NCBI GenBank assembly: GCA_024639965.1 | Contig: JAHEGC010000005.1 | Coordinates: 1 to 53,626, forward strand | From: Micrococcales bacterium | GTDB taxonomy: Bacteria; Actinomycetota; Actinomycetes; Actinomycetales; Microbacteriaceae | Length of the DNA: 53,626 nucleotides | Reading direction: 5' to 3' | Part shown: piece after piece, positions 16,623 to 26,013 of the stretch | Layout of the letters: every line of letters starts with the position of its first letter | How positions within the stretch are numbered: position 1 is the first letter of the stretch | The notes under the pieces: generated by a model | Told to the model about the DNA's origin: nothing | Seen by the model: the letters and a program-made list of their open reading frames with translations, nothing else | The model's database searches: none | Translations under genes and position numbers: made by a program

Positions 16623-17980
16623 AGCGCGAGTTTCGATTCGACGAGTGCCGCGATGCGATTCGCCACCGATTCGGCGTGCTCCTGGGTTGCCGCTTCCACC
16701 ATCACGCGAACGAGCGGCTCGGTCCCCGACGGGCGAAGCAGGATGCGCCCCTCATCACCAAGTTCGGCCTCGAGTTCCACGACGAGTGCGGCGATCTCGG
16801 TGTCGGCGGCCAGTCGGGTGTGATCGACACCATGCACGTTGACGAGAATCTGCGGCATCGCCGTCATGACGGATGCCAGTTCTGCGAGGGTCTTGCCGGT
16901 ACGCACCATCTCTGCGGCGAGGTGGAGCCCGGTGAGCAATCCGTCGCCCGTGGTCGCGTGGTCGGCGAACACGATGTGCCCCGACTGTTCTCCACCGAGA
17001 TTGAACGACCCGTTCTCCATCTCCTCGAGCACGTAACGGTCGCCGACGGCGGTGCGACGAAGCGCAATCCCATTCGCGGCGAGGGCTCGTTCCAGTCCGA
17101 GGTTGCTCATGACGGTCGCGACGAGAGTGGAATCCTTCAACTGGCCGCGATTGTTCATCGCGACCGCGAGGATCGCCATGATGTGATCGCCGTCGATAAC
17201 GTTGCCCTTCGCGTCGACCGCGAGGCAGCGATCCGCGTCGCCGTCGTGGGCGATTCCAAGGTCGGCTCCGACCTCAAGGACAGTCTTCTGAAGGAGAGCG
17301 AGGTCGGTTGAGCCGGAACCTTCGTTGATGTTGAGGCCGTCGGGGTCGACACCGATTGCGGTCACGCGCGCGCCGGCGTCCTTGAAGGTGTGGGGCGAGA
17401 TACCCGCCGCCGCACCGTTCGCACAGTCAATCACGACGTGGAGCCCCGAAAGCGAGACGTCGATGGTCGATAGCAAGTGAACGATGTAACGGTCTTCCGC
17501 ATCGGCGAAGCGGCGAATGCGTCCGACTCCCCCGCCCGTCGGCATGAGGCGGTCGCCGCCGAGGAAGGATTCGATTCGCTCCTCGACGATGTCGGGGAGT
17601 TTGGTGCCCCCGAAGGAGAAGAACTTGATGCCGTTGTCCTCCGCCTTGTTGTGCGAGGCCGAGATCATGACGCCGAAGTCGGCGTTGATGTCTTTGACGA
17701 GGAACGCCGTCGCGGGGGTCGGCAGAACGCCGGCGTCGAGAACATCAATTCCCGAACTGGCGAGTCCCGCCGAAACGGCCGCGGTGAGAAACTCCCCTGA
17801 AATGCGGGGGTCCCGCGCCACAATCGCGCGCGGCTTACGCCCTTCGGCACGCACCTCGTCCGCGTGGCGACCGCGGGTGAGAACCTGCGATGCCGCCTGC
17901 GCGAGATGCAGAGCGAGGTCGGCCGTGAGTTCGACGTTCGCGAGCCCACGGACGCCATCGGTCCCGAAGAGACGCGACAT
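16619..17980 (-). CDS. glmM: Phosphoglucosamine mutase
   Basis: Interconverts GlcN-6-P and GlcN-1-P, the step after GlmS. 453 residues. The catalytic phosphoserine is Ser109 in MISASHN; the metal loop is [12 protein letters not shown], and the substrate loops [10 protein letters not shown] and [12 protein letters not shown] are present. It begins 14 nt after rpsI and is probably the third gene of rplM-rpsI-glmM, linking cell-wall precursor supply to ribosome production, an arrangement common in Actinomycetota. Confidence 0.98.
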   Translation of the reverse strand: MSRLFGTDGVRGLANVELTADLALHLAQAASQVLTRGRHADEVRAEGRKPRAIVARDPRISGEFLTAAVSAGLASSGIDVLDAGVLPTPATAFLVKDINADFGVMISASHNKAEDNGIKFFSFGGTKLPDIVEERIESFLGGDRLMPTGGGVGRIRRFADAEDRYIVHLLSTIDVSLSGLHVVIDCANGAAAGISPHTFKDAGARVTAIGVDPDGLNINEGSGSTDLALLQKTVLEVGADLGIAHDGDADRCLAVDAKGNVIDGDHIMAILAVAMNNRGQLKDSTLVATVMSNLGLERALAANGIALRRTAVGDRYVLEEMENGSFNLGGEQSGHIVFADHATTGDGLLTGLHLAAEMVRTGKTLAELASVMTAMPQILVNVHGVDHTRLAADTEIAALVVELEAELGDEGRILLRPSGTEPLVRVMVEAATQEHAESVANRIAALVESKLAL

Positions 17981-17994
17981 CGGTGAAAAACCGA

Positions 17995-18438
17995 TTAACG
18001 CTTCGAGTACTGAGGAGCCTTGCGCGCCTTCTTGAGACCAGCCTTCTTGCGCTCCTTGATGCGAGCATCGCGCGAGAGGAATCCGGCCTTCTTGAGGGCG
18101 GGACGGTTGTTCTCCTGGTCGATCTCGTTGAGTGCACGAGCGATTCCGAGGCGAAGCGCACCAGCCTGACCCGAGGGTCCACCGCCCGAGATGCGGGCGA
18201 TCACGTCGTAGGTCGACGCGAGCTCAAGGAGCGCGAACGGTGCCTTGATGAGCTGCTGGTGGAGCTTGTTGGGGAAGTATTCTTCGATCGCGCGGCCGTT
18301 GACCGTGACGTTGCCGGTTCCCGGAACGAGACGAACGCGAGCGATGGCCTCCTTGCGTCGACCGACGGCTGCGCCGGCGACGGAGAGGGTGAGCTTCGGG
18401 GCTTTGGCCGCCGAGGTGGAGTCGCTAATCTTTGCCAC
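17995..18438 (-). CDS. rpsI: 30S ribosomal protein S9 (uS9)
   Basis: 147 residues. The first 20 or so residues are a variable lead (Ser/Ala/Lys); the core begins at [15 protein letters not shown] and ends with the P-site tRNA-contacting tail [12 protein letters not shown]. The start is GTG 18438 with GAAGGAAT upstream. It lies 23 nt after rplM. Confidence 0.98.
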   Translation of the reverse strand: MAKISDSTSAAKAPKLTLSVAGAAVGRRKEAIARVRLVPGTGNVTVNGRAIEEYFPNKLHQQLIKAPFALLELASTYDVIARISGGGPSGQAGALRLGIARALNEIDQENNRPALKKAGFLSRDARIKERKKAGLKKARKAPQYSKR

Positions 18439-18461
18439 TGTTCTATTCCTTCGCTTCGCGC

Positions 18462-18908
18462 TTACTGCGCAACCTGGTCAAATACGTACGGCTTGGGCTG
18501 CTGAGCAACGTGGGGGTGCTCGGCACCCGCGTACACCTTCAGCTTGCGGAACTGGTCGGCTCCGAGCGAGTTCTTGGGGAGCATGCCACGGATGGCCTTC
18601 TCCACGGCGCGGACCGGGTTCTTCTCGAGGAGTTCCGAGTACTTGACCGCGGTGAGGCCGCCCGGGTAACCCGAGTGGCGGTACGCCATCTTCTGGGCGA
18701 GCTTCTGTCCCGTCAACGCGACCTTGGCCGCGTTGACGATGATGACGTAGTCGCCCATGTCCATGTGGGGAGCGAAGGTCGGCTTGTGCTTGCCACGGAG
18801 CAGGATTGCGGCGTGGCTGGCGAGACGGCCGAGGACGACGTCCGCTGCGTCGATGATGATCCATTCCCGCTGAATGTCAGCGGGCTTCGGTGAGAATGTA
18901 CGCGTCAC
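18462..18908 (-). CDS. rplM: 50S ribosomal protein L13 (uL13)
   Basis: 148 residues. It contains [35 protein letters not shown] and the [17 protein letters not shown] ending. The start is GTG 18908 with only a weak ribosome site (AGAAAG). First gene of rplM-rpsI-glmM, driven from the promoter upstream of 19022. Confidence 0.98.
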   Translation of the reverse strand: MTRTFSPKPADIQREWIIIDAADVVLGRLASHAAILLRGKHKPTFAPHMDMGDYVIIVNAAKVALTGQKLAQKMAYRHSGYPGGLTAVKYSELLEKNPVRAVEKAIRGMLPKNSLGADQFRKLKVYAGAEHPHVAQQPKPYVFDQVAQ

Positions 18909-19044
18909 GGTAGTAGCGCTTTCTGGTTAAAGAGTTCGTGAATCCCCCCGGGTGAGGCTTTCTAAGGAAAGTTCTCGATCGAGGGCTCAACCAGGCACCC
19001 GGACGGGCACCAAGGGACAAGACTATAAGGAATTTCCCTCTCGG
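18909..19044 (-). promoter_or_regulatory. rplM promoter and leader
   Basis: On the minus strand TTGACC (19043-19048) and TATAGT (19022-19027) are 15 bp apart, a slightly short promoter-like pair whose -35 box overlaps the truA stop. The remaining leader of about 105 nt holds short GC-rich dyads (for example the CACCCGGACGGGCACC area) and no supported gene. It could carry L13 autoregulation, which is not shown. Confidence 0.5.
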
Positions 19045-19845
19045 TCAAACCGAGTCGCGTCGGGCTCTCGTCAATTCGGCGCGACCCGCGACCTCGTCGG
19101 CCGGCGGGTATCCGACCTCGACGAGTGTGAGCCCCTGAGGCGGCAACACGGGAAACTTCGAGGTGCGAACGCGAGCGTCGCGCAGTGCGACCGCGTCATC
19201 GGCCGTTATCGTCCCTCTGCCCACAGCGAGGCACACCCCCACAAGGTTTCGCACCATGTTGTGGCAGAACGCATCCGCCTGAATCTCGGCAACGAGGGTG
19301 CCGTCGCTTTCACGATGCCACGCGAATCGTTGCAATTCGCGAACGGTGGTGGCGCCCGCGCGTGGTTTGCAGAACGTCGTCCAGTCGTGGAGTCCGATCA
19401 GGGATGTCGCCGCGGCGTTCATCGCATCGAGATCGAGTTTCTCGTCAACCCACATCGTGAACCGACGCGAGCGAGGGTCTCGGGCGGTGTTCCCATCCGA
19501 GATTCGATATTCGTAGCGTCGAAAGGTGGGCGAGAATCGAGCGTCAAATCCCTTGGGGGCCTCGACAACACGGTGGATGAGAACTCCGGATTTACGGAGC
19601 AGAGAATTGAGCTTGTTGGCGAGCCTCTCCGGCATGACGCCATCGGGCACATCGACGTGGACAACCTGCCCCGTCGCGTGAACACCCGCATCGGTTCGCC
19701 CCGCGACGATAGTTCGTGCGGCATCGAGTCGCAACACGGTCGTGAGCGCGCGTTCGAGCGTTGCCTGGACCGACGCCAGGTTGGGTTGCTTCGCCCACCC
19801 GGCGAAATCCGAGCCGTCATAGGCGAGGTCAATGCGCAATCTCAT
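19045..19845 (-). CDS. truA: tRNA pseudouridine(38-40) synthase TruA
   Basis: Isomerises U38-U40 in tRNA anticodon arms. 266 residues. It starts RLRIDLAYDGSDFAGWAKQP; catalytic Asp is in AGRTDAGVHATGQVVH; later motifs are FDARFSPTFRRYEYRI and FCHNMVRNLVG. It follows rplQ by 62 nt with a hairpin in the gap, the usual actinobacterial order rpoA-rplQ-truA. Confidence 0.97.
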   Translation of the reverse strand: MRLRIDLAYDGSDFAGWAKQPNLASVQATLERALTTVLRLDAARTIVAGRTDAGVHATGQVVHVDVPDGVMPERLANKLNSLLRKSGVLIHRVVEAPKGFDARFSPTFRRYEYRISDGNTARDPRSRRFTMWVDEKLDLDAMNAAATSLIGLHDWTTFCKPRAGATTVRELQRFAWHRESDGTLVAEIQADAFCHNMVRNLVGVCLAVGRGTITADDAVALRDARVRTSKFPVLPPQGLTLVEVGYPPADEVAGRAELTRARRDSV

Positions 19846-19866
19846 GTCGGTCTCACGTTAAACGAC

Positions 19867-19897
19867 GGTGGGCCCGAGGGAAACCCCCGAGCCCACC
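19867..19897 (-). terminator. Hairpin between rplQ and truA
   Basis: GGTGGGC-C-CG-A-GGG pairs with CCC-C-CG-A-GCCCACC through a 14-bp stem with two mismatches and a small AAAC loop. It is placed right after rplQ, so it may end most alpha-operon transcripts while allowing some read-through to truA. No U run is present. Confidence 0.55.
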
Positions 19898-19907
19898 AAT
19901 CGATGAC

Positions 19908-20552
19908 TTACTTGTCGTCGCCCTCGGCGGCCTCATCGGCGGCCGGAGCGTCAGCGGCGGGGGCTTCCTCCGCGGCCTCGTCGGCGGCGGGCGCCTCCTC
20001 AGCAACGACCTCGGGAGCGTCGACCAATTCGGCGGCCGGCGACTCGTTCTCGAGAGTGTCGATTTCGACGGCATCGGTCGTCACGACCGACTCGTCGACG
20101 CCGTCCTCGGCGACAACGGGAGCCGCGGGCGCAGCGACCTTGGCGGGAGCGGCAGCAGCAGCGACCTTCTTGGCCGACTTCGGCTTGGGGTTGACTGCTT
20201 CGAGGACGAGCTCGATCTGCGCCATCGACGCGTTGTCTCCCTTGCGGAAGCGCGTCTTCGTGATGCGGGTGTATCCACCCTCACGAAGCGCGACCTGCGG
20301 TGCAATCACGGCGAAGAGCTCGTGAGTTGCATCCTTGTTGCGAAGGATGGCGAGAACACGACGACGTGCGTGAAGGTCTCCGCGCTTCGCGAAGGTCACG
20401 AGTCGCTCGGCGAGGGGACGAAGGCGCTTCGCCTTGGTCTCCGTTGTTTCGATCGACTTGTGCGTGAACAACGCCACCGCGAGGTTCGCGAGCAAAAGGC
20501 GTTCGTGCGCCGGTCCGCCTCCGAGGCGGGGTCCCTTTGTGGGCTTAGGCAT
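19908..20552 (-). CDS. rplQ: 50S ribosomal protein L17 (bL17) with long acidic tail
   Basis: The core is residues 1 to about 120 ([55 protein letters not shown]). The remaining 90 or so residues are low complexity, first Lys/Ala/Pro then Ala/Glu/Asp/Val-rich ([20 protein letters not shown]), giving 214 residues compared with about 120-130 in E. coli. Many actinobacterial L17 proteins have a tail, but this is long. It is the last ribosomal protein gene of the alpha operon. Confidence 0.97.
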   Translation of the reverse strand: MPKPTKGPRLGGGPAHERLLLANLAVALFTHKSIETTETKAKRLRPLAERLVTFAKRGDLHARRRVLAILRNKDATHELFAVIAPQVALREGGYTRITKTRFRKGDNASMAQIELVLEAVNPKPKSAKKVAAAAAPAKVAAPAAPVVAEDGVDESVVTTDAVEIDTLENESPAAELVDAPEVVAEEAPAADEAAEEAPAADAPAADEAAEGDDK

Positions 20553-20600
20553 GAGTTGATTCTCCTGTCAGATGCGAGCGCTGCAGCACCCGCAGGGTGA

Positions 20601-21581
20601 TTATTCTTCGTTGGCCTCGTAGAAGTACGCCGAATCGGCGCCCGGGACCGCGTCCTTGAGGTGGAGCCCACGCTCGGTGAGCTTCTCGAGGACCTCGTCC
20701 ACCGACTTCTGTCCGAAGTTACGGATGTTCATGAGCTGGTGCTCAGTGAGGTTCACGAGCTGACCGAGGGTGTTGATGCCCTCGCGCTTGAGGCAGTTGA
20801 ACGAGCGGACCGTGAGGTCGAGCTCCTCAATGCGGATGTCGAGCCCTTCGCCCGTGACAGCCTCCTCGTAGCGGGGGCCGATTTCAATGCCCTCGGCTTC
20901 GACGTTGAGCTCGCGCGCGAGTCCGAACAACTCGACGAGCGTTCCACCGGCCGATGCGACCGCGTCGCGCGGCGTGATCGACGCCTTCGACTCGACATCG
21001 ATAACGAGCTTGTCGAAGTCGGTGCGCTCGCCGGCACGCGTGGCGCTGACGGTGTAGGTCACCTTGAGAACGGGCGAGTAGATCGAGTCGATCGCGATGG
21101 TACCGATGGGGGCACCCGAGATCTTGTTCTGCTCGACCGACACGTAACCGCGGCCGCGCTCGATGGTGAGCTCGATCTCGAGGTTCCCCTCCTTCGAGAG
21201 GGTCGCAATGTGCAGCTCGGGGTTGTGGATCTCAACTCCGGCGGGTGCGGTGATGTCCGCAGCGGTCGCCGCACCGGCACCCTTCTTGCGAAGGTAGGCA
21301 ACGACGGGCTCGTCGTGCTCACTCGACACCGTGATGTTCTTGATGTTGAGGATGATCTCAGTGACGTCCTCCTGCACTCCGGGGAGTGAGGTGAACTCGT
21401 GCGGTGCTCCGGTCACGCGGAATCGCGTAACGGCGGCGCCGGGGATCGACGAGAGCAGGGTTCGGCGAATCGAGTTGCCGAGGGTGTATCCGAAGCCAGG
21501 CTCAAGCGGCGTGATGACAAACTGCGAGCGGGTTTCGGTCTCTTTGTTTTCGGTGAGCGTGGGGCGCTGTGCAATAAGCAC
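20601..21581 (-). CDS. rpoA: DNA-directed RNA polymerase subunit alpha
   Basis: 326 residues. The N-terminal domain (assembly and beta/beta' contacts) has [20 protein letters not shown] and [10 protein letters not shown]; the C-terminal domain, which contacts UP elements and activators, has [20 protein letters not shown] and [10 protein letters not shown]. The start is GTG 21581 with GAAAGGAAA. The order rpsK-rpoA without rpsD between them is like Streptomyces and unlike E. coli or Mycobacterium. Confidence 0.98.
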   Translation of the reverse strand: MLIAQRPTLTENKETETRSQFVITPLEPGFGYTLGNSIRRTLLSSIPGAAVTRFRVTGAPHEFTSLPGVQEDVTEIILNIKNITVSSEHDEPVVAYLRKKGAGAATAADITAPAGVEIHNPELHIATLSKEGNLEIELTIERGRGYVSVEQNKISGAPIGTIAIDSIYSPVLKVTYTVSATRAGERTDFDKLVIDVESKASITPRDAVASAGGTLVELFGLARELNVEAEGIEIGPRYEEAVTGEGLDIRIEELDLTVRSFNCLKREGINTLGQLVNLTEHQLMNIRNFGQKSVDEVLEKLTERGLHLKDAVPGADSAYFYEANEE

Positions 21582-21690
21582 GTGGTTTCCTTTCGGTCAG
21601 TGTCCGCTATATGACACTTCTCTGAATGCTGTGTTCAATTGTTGGAACGTGGTGACCGAGCGCGCCCGGCCACCACGGAGACTGCGAGTG

Positions 21691-22092
21691 TTAGACGCGG
21701 CGACGCTTGGGCGGACGGCAACCGTTGTGCGCCTGCGGCGTCACATCGGTAATCGATCCAACCTCGAGGCCAGCGGCCTGAAGCGAACGGATTGCGGTCT
21801 CTCGACCCGAACCCGGCCCCTTGACGAAAACGTCGACCTTCTTCATGCCGTGCTCCTGCGCCTGACGCGCGGCCGACTCGGCGGCCAGCTGAGCGGCGAA
21901 CGGGGTCGACTTACGCGAACCCTTGAAGCCCACTCCGCCCGAGGACGCCCACGAAATGACGGCGCCGGTCGGGTCGGTGATCGACACGATCGTGTTGTTG
22001 AAGGTCGACTTGATGTGAGCCTGGCCGACCTGGATGTTCTTCTTGTCCTTGCGACGCGGCTTACGAGCCGCGGATGCCTTGGTAGCTGCCAT
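21691..22092 (-). CDS. rpsK: 30S ribosomal protein S11 (uS11)
   Basis: 133 residues. Typical segments are [37 protein letters not shown] and the C-terminal [18 protein letters not shown]. It lies 26 nt after rpsM. The 109 nt to rpoA have no obvious signal apart from the rpoA ribosome site. Confidence 0.98.
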   Translation of the reverse strand: MAATKASAARKPRRKDKKNIQVGQAHIKSTFNNTIVSITDPTGAVISWASSGGVGFKGSRKSTPFAAQLAAESAARQAQEHGMKKVDVFVKGPGSGRETAIRSLQAAGLEVGSITDVTPQAHNGCRPPKRRRV

Positions 22093-22118
22093 GATCTATC
22101 CCTTTCCTGGGGCCGCGA

Positions 22119-22496
22119 CTAGCGGCCGGCCTTCTTCTTGCCGGCGACAGTGCGCTTCGGTCCCTTGCGGGTGCGGGCGTTGGTCTTGGTGCGCTGACCG
22201 TGAACGGGCAGGCCGCGACGGTGGCGAATTCCCTGGTACGAGCCGAGCTCGACCTTGCGGCGAATGTCCGCCTGAACCTCACGGCGAAGGTCACCCTCCA
22301 CCTTGAAGTTGCCGTCGATGTAGTCACGAAGGGCGATGAGCTGCTCATCGGTGAGATCCTTCACGCGGATGTTCTTGTCGATCTTGGTCTCGTCGAGAGC
22401 CTGAACCGAGCGGGTACGGCCGACGCCGTAAATGTATGTGAGTGCAATCTCAACGCGCTTGTCGTTGGGAATGTCTACTCCAGCGAGACGTGCCAT
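22119..22496 (-). CDS. rpsM: 30S ribosomal protein S13 (uS13)
   Basis: 125 residues starting [20 protein letters not shown]. It has [12 protein letters not shown] and the ending [19 protein letters not shown]. The ATG at 22496 follows AGGAGC; the open frame up to 22535 adds 13 residues not seen in S13 and is not used. Confidence 0.98.
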   Translation of the reverse strand: MARLAGVDIPNDKRVEIALTYIYGVGRTRSVQALDETKIDKNIRVKDLTDEQLIALRDYIDGNFKVEGDLRREVQADIRRKVELGSYQGIRHRRGLPVHGQRTKTNARTRKGPKRTVAGKKKAGR

Positions 22497-22619
22497 GAGG
22501 CAGCTCCTTCTGAACGAGGAGGTCTGAGCCAACATCCACCCCGGGCCTCCTACCCGAGTGGTCCCCCGCGAACGGGATCTGATGCGGCGATGAACTGTAT
22601 TGAATTGTGGGTGGTGCGT

Positions 22620-22733
22620 TTAGCCCTGGCGCTGCTTGTGGCGAGGGTTGTCGCAGATCACCATGACGTTGCCGTGACGACGAATGACCTTGCACTTGTC
22701 GCAAATCGGCTTGACGCTGGGGTTGACCTTCAT
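22620..22733 (-). CDS. rpmJ: 50S ribosomal protein L36 (bL36), zinc form
   Basis: A 37-residue gene in the infA-rpsM gap. It translates as [20 protein letters not shown] followed by [17 protein letters not shown]. Cys11, Cys14, Cys27 and His32 form the zinc site, so this is the C+ type; the paralogue without Cys that replaces it in zinc starvation is not in this window. Its ribosome site is AGGAGAAA, 6 nt upstream of the ATG. Confidence 0.98.
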   Translation of the reverse strand: MKVNPSVKPICDKCKVIRRHGNVMVICDNPRHKQRQG

Positions 22734-22795
22734 TGTGTTTCTCCTAGTTCGCTGGCGTCGTACCCGGGGAATTCCGGGCCGTTCCTTCTGCGCGG

Positions 22796-23017
22796 CTACT
22801 TGTAGCGGTAGACGATACGTCCTCGTGAGAGGTCGTAAGGGCTGAGCTCAACGATGACGCGGTCCTCGGGGAGGATTCGGATATAGTGCTGACGCATCTT
22901 GCCCGAGATGTGGGCGAGGACCTTGTGGCCGTTCGCCAACTCGACTCGAAACATTGCGTTGGGCAATGCTTCGACAACCGAGCCTTCAATCTCGATAACG
23001 CCGTCTTTGTTAGCCAT
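22796..23017 (-). CDS. infA: Translation initiation factor IF-1
   Basis: 73 residues, the standard IF-1 OB-fold: [20 protein letters not shown], then [33 protein letters not shown]. The ATG at 23017 fits exactly; the longer frame adds unrelated residues. First gene of the alpha operon (infA-rpmJ-rpsM-rpsK-rpoA-rplQ), with a strong promoter about 80-110 nt upstream. No map gene lies between adk and infA. Confidence 0.98.
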   Translation of the reverse strand: MANKDGVIEIEGSVVEALPNAMFRVELANGHKVLAHISGKMRQHYIRILPEDRVIVELSPYDLSRGRIVYRYK

Positions 23018-23043
23018 ATTTCCGTTCGTCAACTTCGCAGTAA

Positions 23044-23058
23044 CCGCACGTCGTGCGG
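23044..23058. promoter_or_regulatory. 15-bp palindrome in infA leader
   Basis: CCGCACG-T-CGTGCGG has perfect 7-bp arms around one central base. It lies between the infA promoter and start codon and has the same 7-1-7 geometry as the guaB leader palindrome at 709-723 (shared core GCAC...GTGC). It may be an operator or an RNA hairpin. Confidence 0.45.
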
Positions 23059-23098
23059 GCGGTGAGACACGCCGAAAGGCACGGCACACCAAAGTACG

Positions 23099-23127
23099 AG
23101 AATACGCCATAATGGGCGGCTTCGCAA
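23099..23127 (-). promoter_or_regulatory. infA (alpha operon) promoter
   Basis: On the minus strand TTGCGA (23122-23127) and TATTCT (23099-23104) are exactly 17 bp apart, in the gap before infA. It would give a leader of about 75 nt and makes the alpha operon independent of secY-adk. Confidence 0.65.
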
Positions 23128-23135
23128 ATGCTGGT

Positions 23136-23717
23136 TTACGCCCCGAAGCCCCTGGCGGTGAGCGCGGCCACGATTCGGTCGGTCACCGCGGGAATTGTTC
23201 CGAGTCCGTCGACACTCACGAGCAGGTCACGTCCGCCATAAACCTCGACCAGGGGTGAGGTCTCACGCCGATACACCTCGAGGCGGTTGCGCACGACCTC
23301 TTCCGAATCGTCACTGCGTCCCTGCTCGGCGCCACGAAGTTTGATGCGTTCGACGACGACGTCGGGGTCGGCGAGTAGCTCGACAACGACATCGAGCGAT
23401 TCACCCTGCGCGTTGAGCATTTCGTCCAGAGCCCGAACCTGATCGAGCGTCCGGGGGTAACCGTCGAGAAGGAAACCGTCGGCACAATCGTCGTGCGTGA
23501 GTCGGTCGGCAACGAGCGCGTTCGTCAGGCTGTCAGGGACGTATTCGCCTCGGTCCATAAAGCGTTTCGCCTCGACGCCGAGCGGCGTTTCGTCGCGCAC
23601 GTTGGCACGGAAGATGTCGCCGGTGGAAATCGCGGGGATTCCGTAAATCTCCCCCAAACGAGCCGCCTGCGTTCCCTTGCCGGCACCGGGAGGACCGACG
23701 AGAAGCATTCGAACCAT
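23136..23717 (-). CDS. adk: Adenylate kinase
   Basis: Interconverts ATP + AMP and 2 ADP. 193 residues, the short form without a zinc-type LID. P-loop GPPGAGKGT is at 8-16; AMP-site [10 protein letters not shown] and [12 protein letters not shown] are conserved. It overlaps secY by one base (TAATG). The usual neighbour map is missing downstream. Confidence 0.97.
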   Translation of the reverse strand: MVRMLLVGPPGAGKGTQAARLGEIYGIPAISTGDIFRANVRDETPLGVEAKRFMDRGEYVPDSLTNALVADRLTHDDCADGFLLDGYPRTLDQVRALDEMLNAQGESLDVVVELLADPDVVVERIKLRGAEQGRSDDSEEVVRNRLEVYRRETSPLVEVYGGRDLLVSVDGLGTIPAVTDRIVAALTARGFGA

Positions 23718-25042
23718 TATCCGAGGAGGCCTTCGTAGTGGCGCTGCTGGAGCTGGGCGTCGATCTGCTTGACCGTCTCAAGCCCGACACCGACGATGAT
23801 GAGAATCGACGTTCCACCGAACGGGAAGTTCTGGTTAGCGCCGATGGTCGCGAGGGCGATGAGCGGGATGAGCGCAATGAAACCGAGGTAAAGCGAACCC
23901 GGGAGCGTGATACGCGAGAGCACGAAGTCGAGGTACTCCGCGGTCGGGCGTCCCGCACGAATTCCGGGGATGAATCCTCCGTACTGCTTCATGTTCTCCG
24001 CGACCTCGGTCGGGTTGAAGGTGATTGCCACGTAGAAGTAAGTGAATCCGACGATGAGGAGGAAGAACATCACCGCGTAGAGGGGCTGGTCGCCGTTCGC
24101 GAGGTTCGCACTGATCCACAAAACCCAGTCGGGTGCGACCTTGCCAGCGCCGGGCTGATTGAACTGGGCGATGAGTGCCGGAAGGTAGAGCAGCGACGAC
24201 GCGAAGATGACCGGGACCACACCCGCCTGGTTCACCTTGATCGGGATGTAGGTGCTGGTTCCGCCATAGGTGCGAGTACCGACGACGCGTTTTGCATATT
24301 GAACCGGGATGCGTCGTTGGGACTGTTCCACGAAAACGACCGCCGCCATGATGACGATTCCCAGAGCAATGACGAGAATGAAAACGTCGAATGACTGCGT
24401 GCGCTGGATCGACCACAGCGACGAGGGGAACCCTGCCGCGATGGACGAGAAGATGAGGAGTGACATTCCGTTTCCGATGCCGCGTTCGGTGAGGAGTTCA
24501 CCGAACCACATGATCAGTCCGGTTCCCGCCGTCATCGTGATGACGATGAGAAGCACCGAGTACCACGAGTCGTTCGAAATGAGCTGCGAGCACTCGGGGA
24601 TATTCGAGCTCGATCCAAACAGCTGGCCCGAGCGGGCGACCGTGACGAGCGTCGTTGACTGGAGAACTCCGAGTCCGAGCGTGATGTACCGCGTGTACTG
24701 AGTGAGCTTGGACTGGCCCGCCTGGCCCTCCTTGTAGAGGGTTTCGAAGTGCGGAATGACCACGCGAAGAAGCTGGGCGATGATCGACGCCGTGATGTAC
24801 GGCATGATTCCCAGCGCGAAAATCGAGAGTTGCAGGAGTGCGCCTCCCGACAACATGTTGACGAGTTCGTAGATGCCGTTCGTGCCGGCACTTCCCGTCA
24901 GACAGGTCTGGACATTGACGTAATTGACGAACGGTGCAGGGATGAAAGACCCGATGCGGTACAGCACGATCATGACGAACGTGAACCCGAGCTTGCTTCG
25001 AAGGTCGGGGGTTCCCATGATTCGACGGATTGCGCTGAACAC
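23717..25042 (-). CDS. secY: Protein translocase subunit SecY
   Basis: The central channel of the Sec translocon, 441 residues with ten hydrophobic helices. Recognisable segments are LRSKLGFTFVMIVLYRIGSF, plug-region GGALLQLSIFALGIMPYITA, and IPGIRAGRPTAEYLDFVLSR. The start is GTG 25042 with TAGGAGG. It follows rplO across a terminator-like hairpin, so secY-adk may have a promoter in 25043-25093 (a TAGATT -10-like box is visible). Confidence 0.98.
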   Translation of the reverse strand: MFSAIRRIMGTPDLRSKLGFTFVMIVLYRIGSFIPAPFVNYVNVQTCLTGSAGTNGIYELVNMLSGGALLQLSIFALGIMPYITASIIAQLLRVVIPHFETLYKEGQAGQSKLTQYTRYITLGLGVLQSTTLVTVARSGQLFGSSSNIPECSQLISNDSWYSVLLIVITMTAGTGLIMWFGELLTERGIGNGMSLLIFSSIAAGFPSSLWSIQRTQSFDVFILVIALGIVIMAAVVFVEQSQRRIPVQYAKRVVGTRTYGGTSTYIPIKVNQAGVVPVIFASSLLYLPALIAQFNQPGAGKVAPDWVLWISANLANGDQPLYAVMFFLLIVGFTYFYVAITFNPTEVAENMKQYGGFIPGIRAGRPTAEYLDFVLSRITLPGSLYLGFIALIPLIALATIGANQNFPFGGTSILIIVGVGLETVKQIDAQLQQRHYEGLLG

Positions 25043-25093
25043 TGAGCCTCCTATGAATTAGCCGAAACGGCCAACTGTCTAAATCTAGTAGAA

Positions 25094-25123
25094 AACGGGC
25101 CGGGACTCTCGCCCCGGCCCGTT
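25094..25123 (-). terminator. Terminator-like hairpin between rplO and secY
   Basis: A perfect 11-bp stem, AACGGGCCGGG / CCCGGCCCGTT, 7 nt past the rplO stop. On the minus strand it is followed by TTTTCTACTAGATTT. It looks like a real intrinsic terminator or attenuator inside what is usually one spc transcript. Confidence 0.75.
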
Positions 25124-25129
25124 CTGCGA

Positions 25130-25831
25130 CTACTTGATCGAACCGCCCGCGGCGACGATCTTCTGTTCAGCGGACTTCGACACCTTGTCGACGGTCACGG
25201 TGAGGGCAACCGACAGGTCTCCGTTGCCGAGCACCTTGACCTTCTCGTTCTTGCGAACAGCGCCCTTGGCAACGAGATCGGCGATGGTGACATCCCCGCC
25301 CTTCGGGTAGAGCTCGGTGAGGCGGTCGAGATTGACGACCTGGTACTCCACGCGGAAGGGGTTCGTGAATCCACGAAGCTTCGGCTGGCGCATGACGAAG
25401 TTGAGGTTTCCGCCCTCGAGTCCGCGGCGCACCTGGTAACGCGCCTTCTGACCCTTGGTACCACGACCGGCGGTCTTACCCTTCGAACCCTCACCACGGC
25501 CGACGCGCGTGCGCGCCTTCTTCGAACCCTCGGCGGGTCGAAGGTGGTGGAGCTTGAGGATCTGAACGCGCTCGCCTGCGGGTTCCTTCTTCGCGGCCGG
25601 CTTGGCTGCGGCCTTTGCGGCGGGAGCCTTATCGGCAGCGGGCTTTTCAGCAGCGGGCTTCGCCGCAGCGGGCTTTTCAGCGGCCGGCTTGGCGGCAGCG
25701 GGCTTCGCGGCAGCAGCCTTTGCCGGTGCCTTCGCAGCAGCCGGCTTGGCGGCAGCGGGCTTGGCGGCAGCGGCTTTTGCCGGTGCCTTCGCAGCGGCGG
25801 GCTTCGCCGCCGGCTTCTTCTCTTCGGCCAT
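25130..25831 (-). CDS. rplO: 50S ribosomal protein L15 (uL15) with PAAAK-repeat N-terminus
   Basis: 233 residues. The first 85 or so are an Ala/Lys/Pro repeat ([20 protein letters not shown] and similar), like histone H1 tails. The L15 core starts near [20 protein letters not shown] and includes [28 protein letters not shown] and the ending [10 protein letters not shown]. Normal L15 is about 145-150 residues. The ATG at 25831 overlaps the rpmD stop by one base, so the extension is in frame with a coupled start and appears to be translated. Confidence 0.96.
   Translation of the reverse strand: MAEEKKPAAKPAAAKAPAKAAAAKPAAAKPAAAKAPAKAAAAKPAAAKPAAEKPAAAKPAAEKPAADKAPAAKAAAKPAAKKEPAGERVQILKLHHLRPAEGSKKARTRVGRGEGSKGKTAGRGTKGQKARYQVRRGLEGGNLNFVMRQPKLRGFTNPFRVEYQVVNLDRLTELYPKGGDVTIADLVAKGAVRKNEKVKVLGNGDLSVALTVTVDKVSKSAEQKIVAAGGSIK
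25586..25813 (-). repeat. Degenerate tandem repeats encoding the PAAAK tract of L15
   Basis: This stretch is built of imperfect 15- to 24-base units (such as GCGGCAGCGGGCTTGGCGGC on the plus strand) encoding the Ala/Lys/Pro repeats. Such tracts tend to change length by slippage or recombination. Confidence 0.75.
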
Positions 25832-26013
25832 TACTTCACTTCCTCAACGGTCACGAGGTGCGCGACGGTGCGGACGTATCCGCGGTTGACGGCGTCGTCC
25901 GGACGAACGACGGTCTGCCCGATGCGCTTCAGTCCAAGGCTGCGCAGCGTGTCACGCTGGTTCTGCTTCTCGCTGATTTTCGACTTGATCTGGGTGATCT
26001 TGAGCTGAGCCAT
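25831..26013 (-). CDS. rpmD: 50S ribosomal protein L30 (uL30)
   Basis: 60 residues: [20 protein letters not shown], then [17 protein letters not shown], the standard bacterial L30. It is joined to rpsE and rplO by one-base stop/start overlaps. Confidence 0.98.
   Translation of the reverse strand: MAQLKITQIKSKISEKQNQRDTLRSLGLKRIGQTVVRPDDAVNRGYVRTVAHLVTVEEVK

Noticed and set aside
25586-25813. Possible CRISPR-like or satellite repeat
   Set aside because: Units are degenerate, have no unique spacers, and encode an in-frame Ala/Lys/Pro tract joined to L15.
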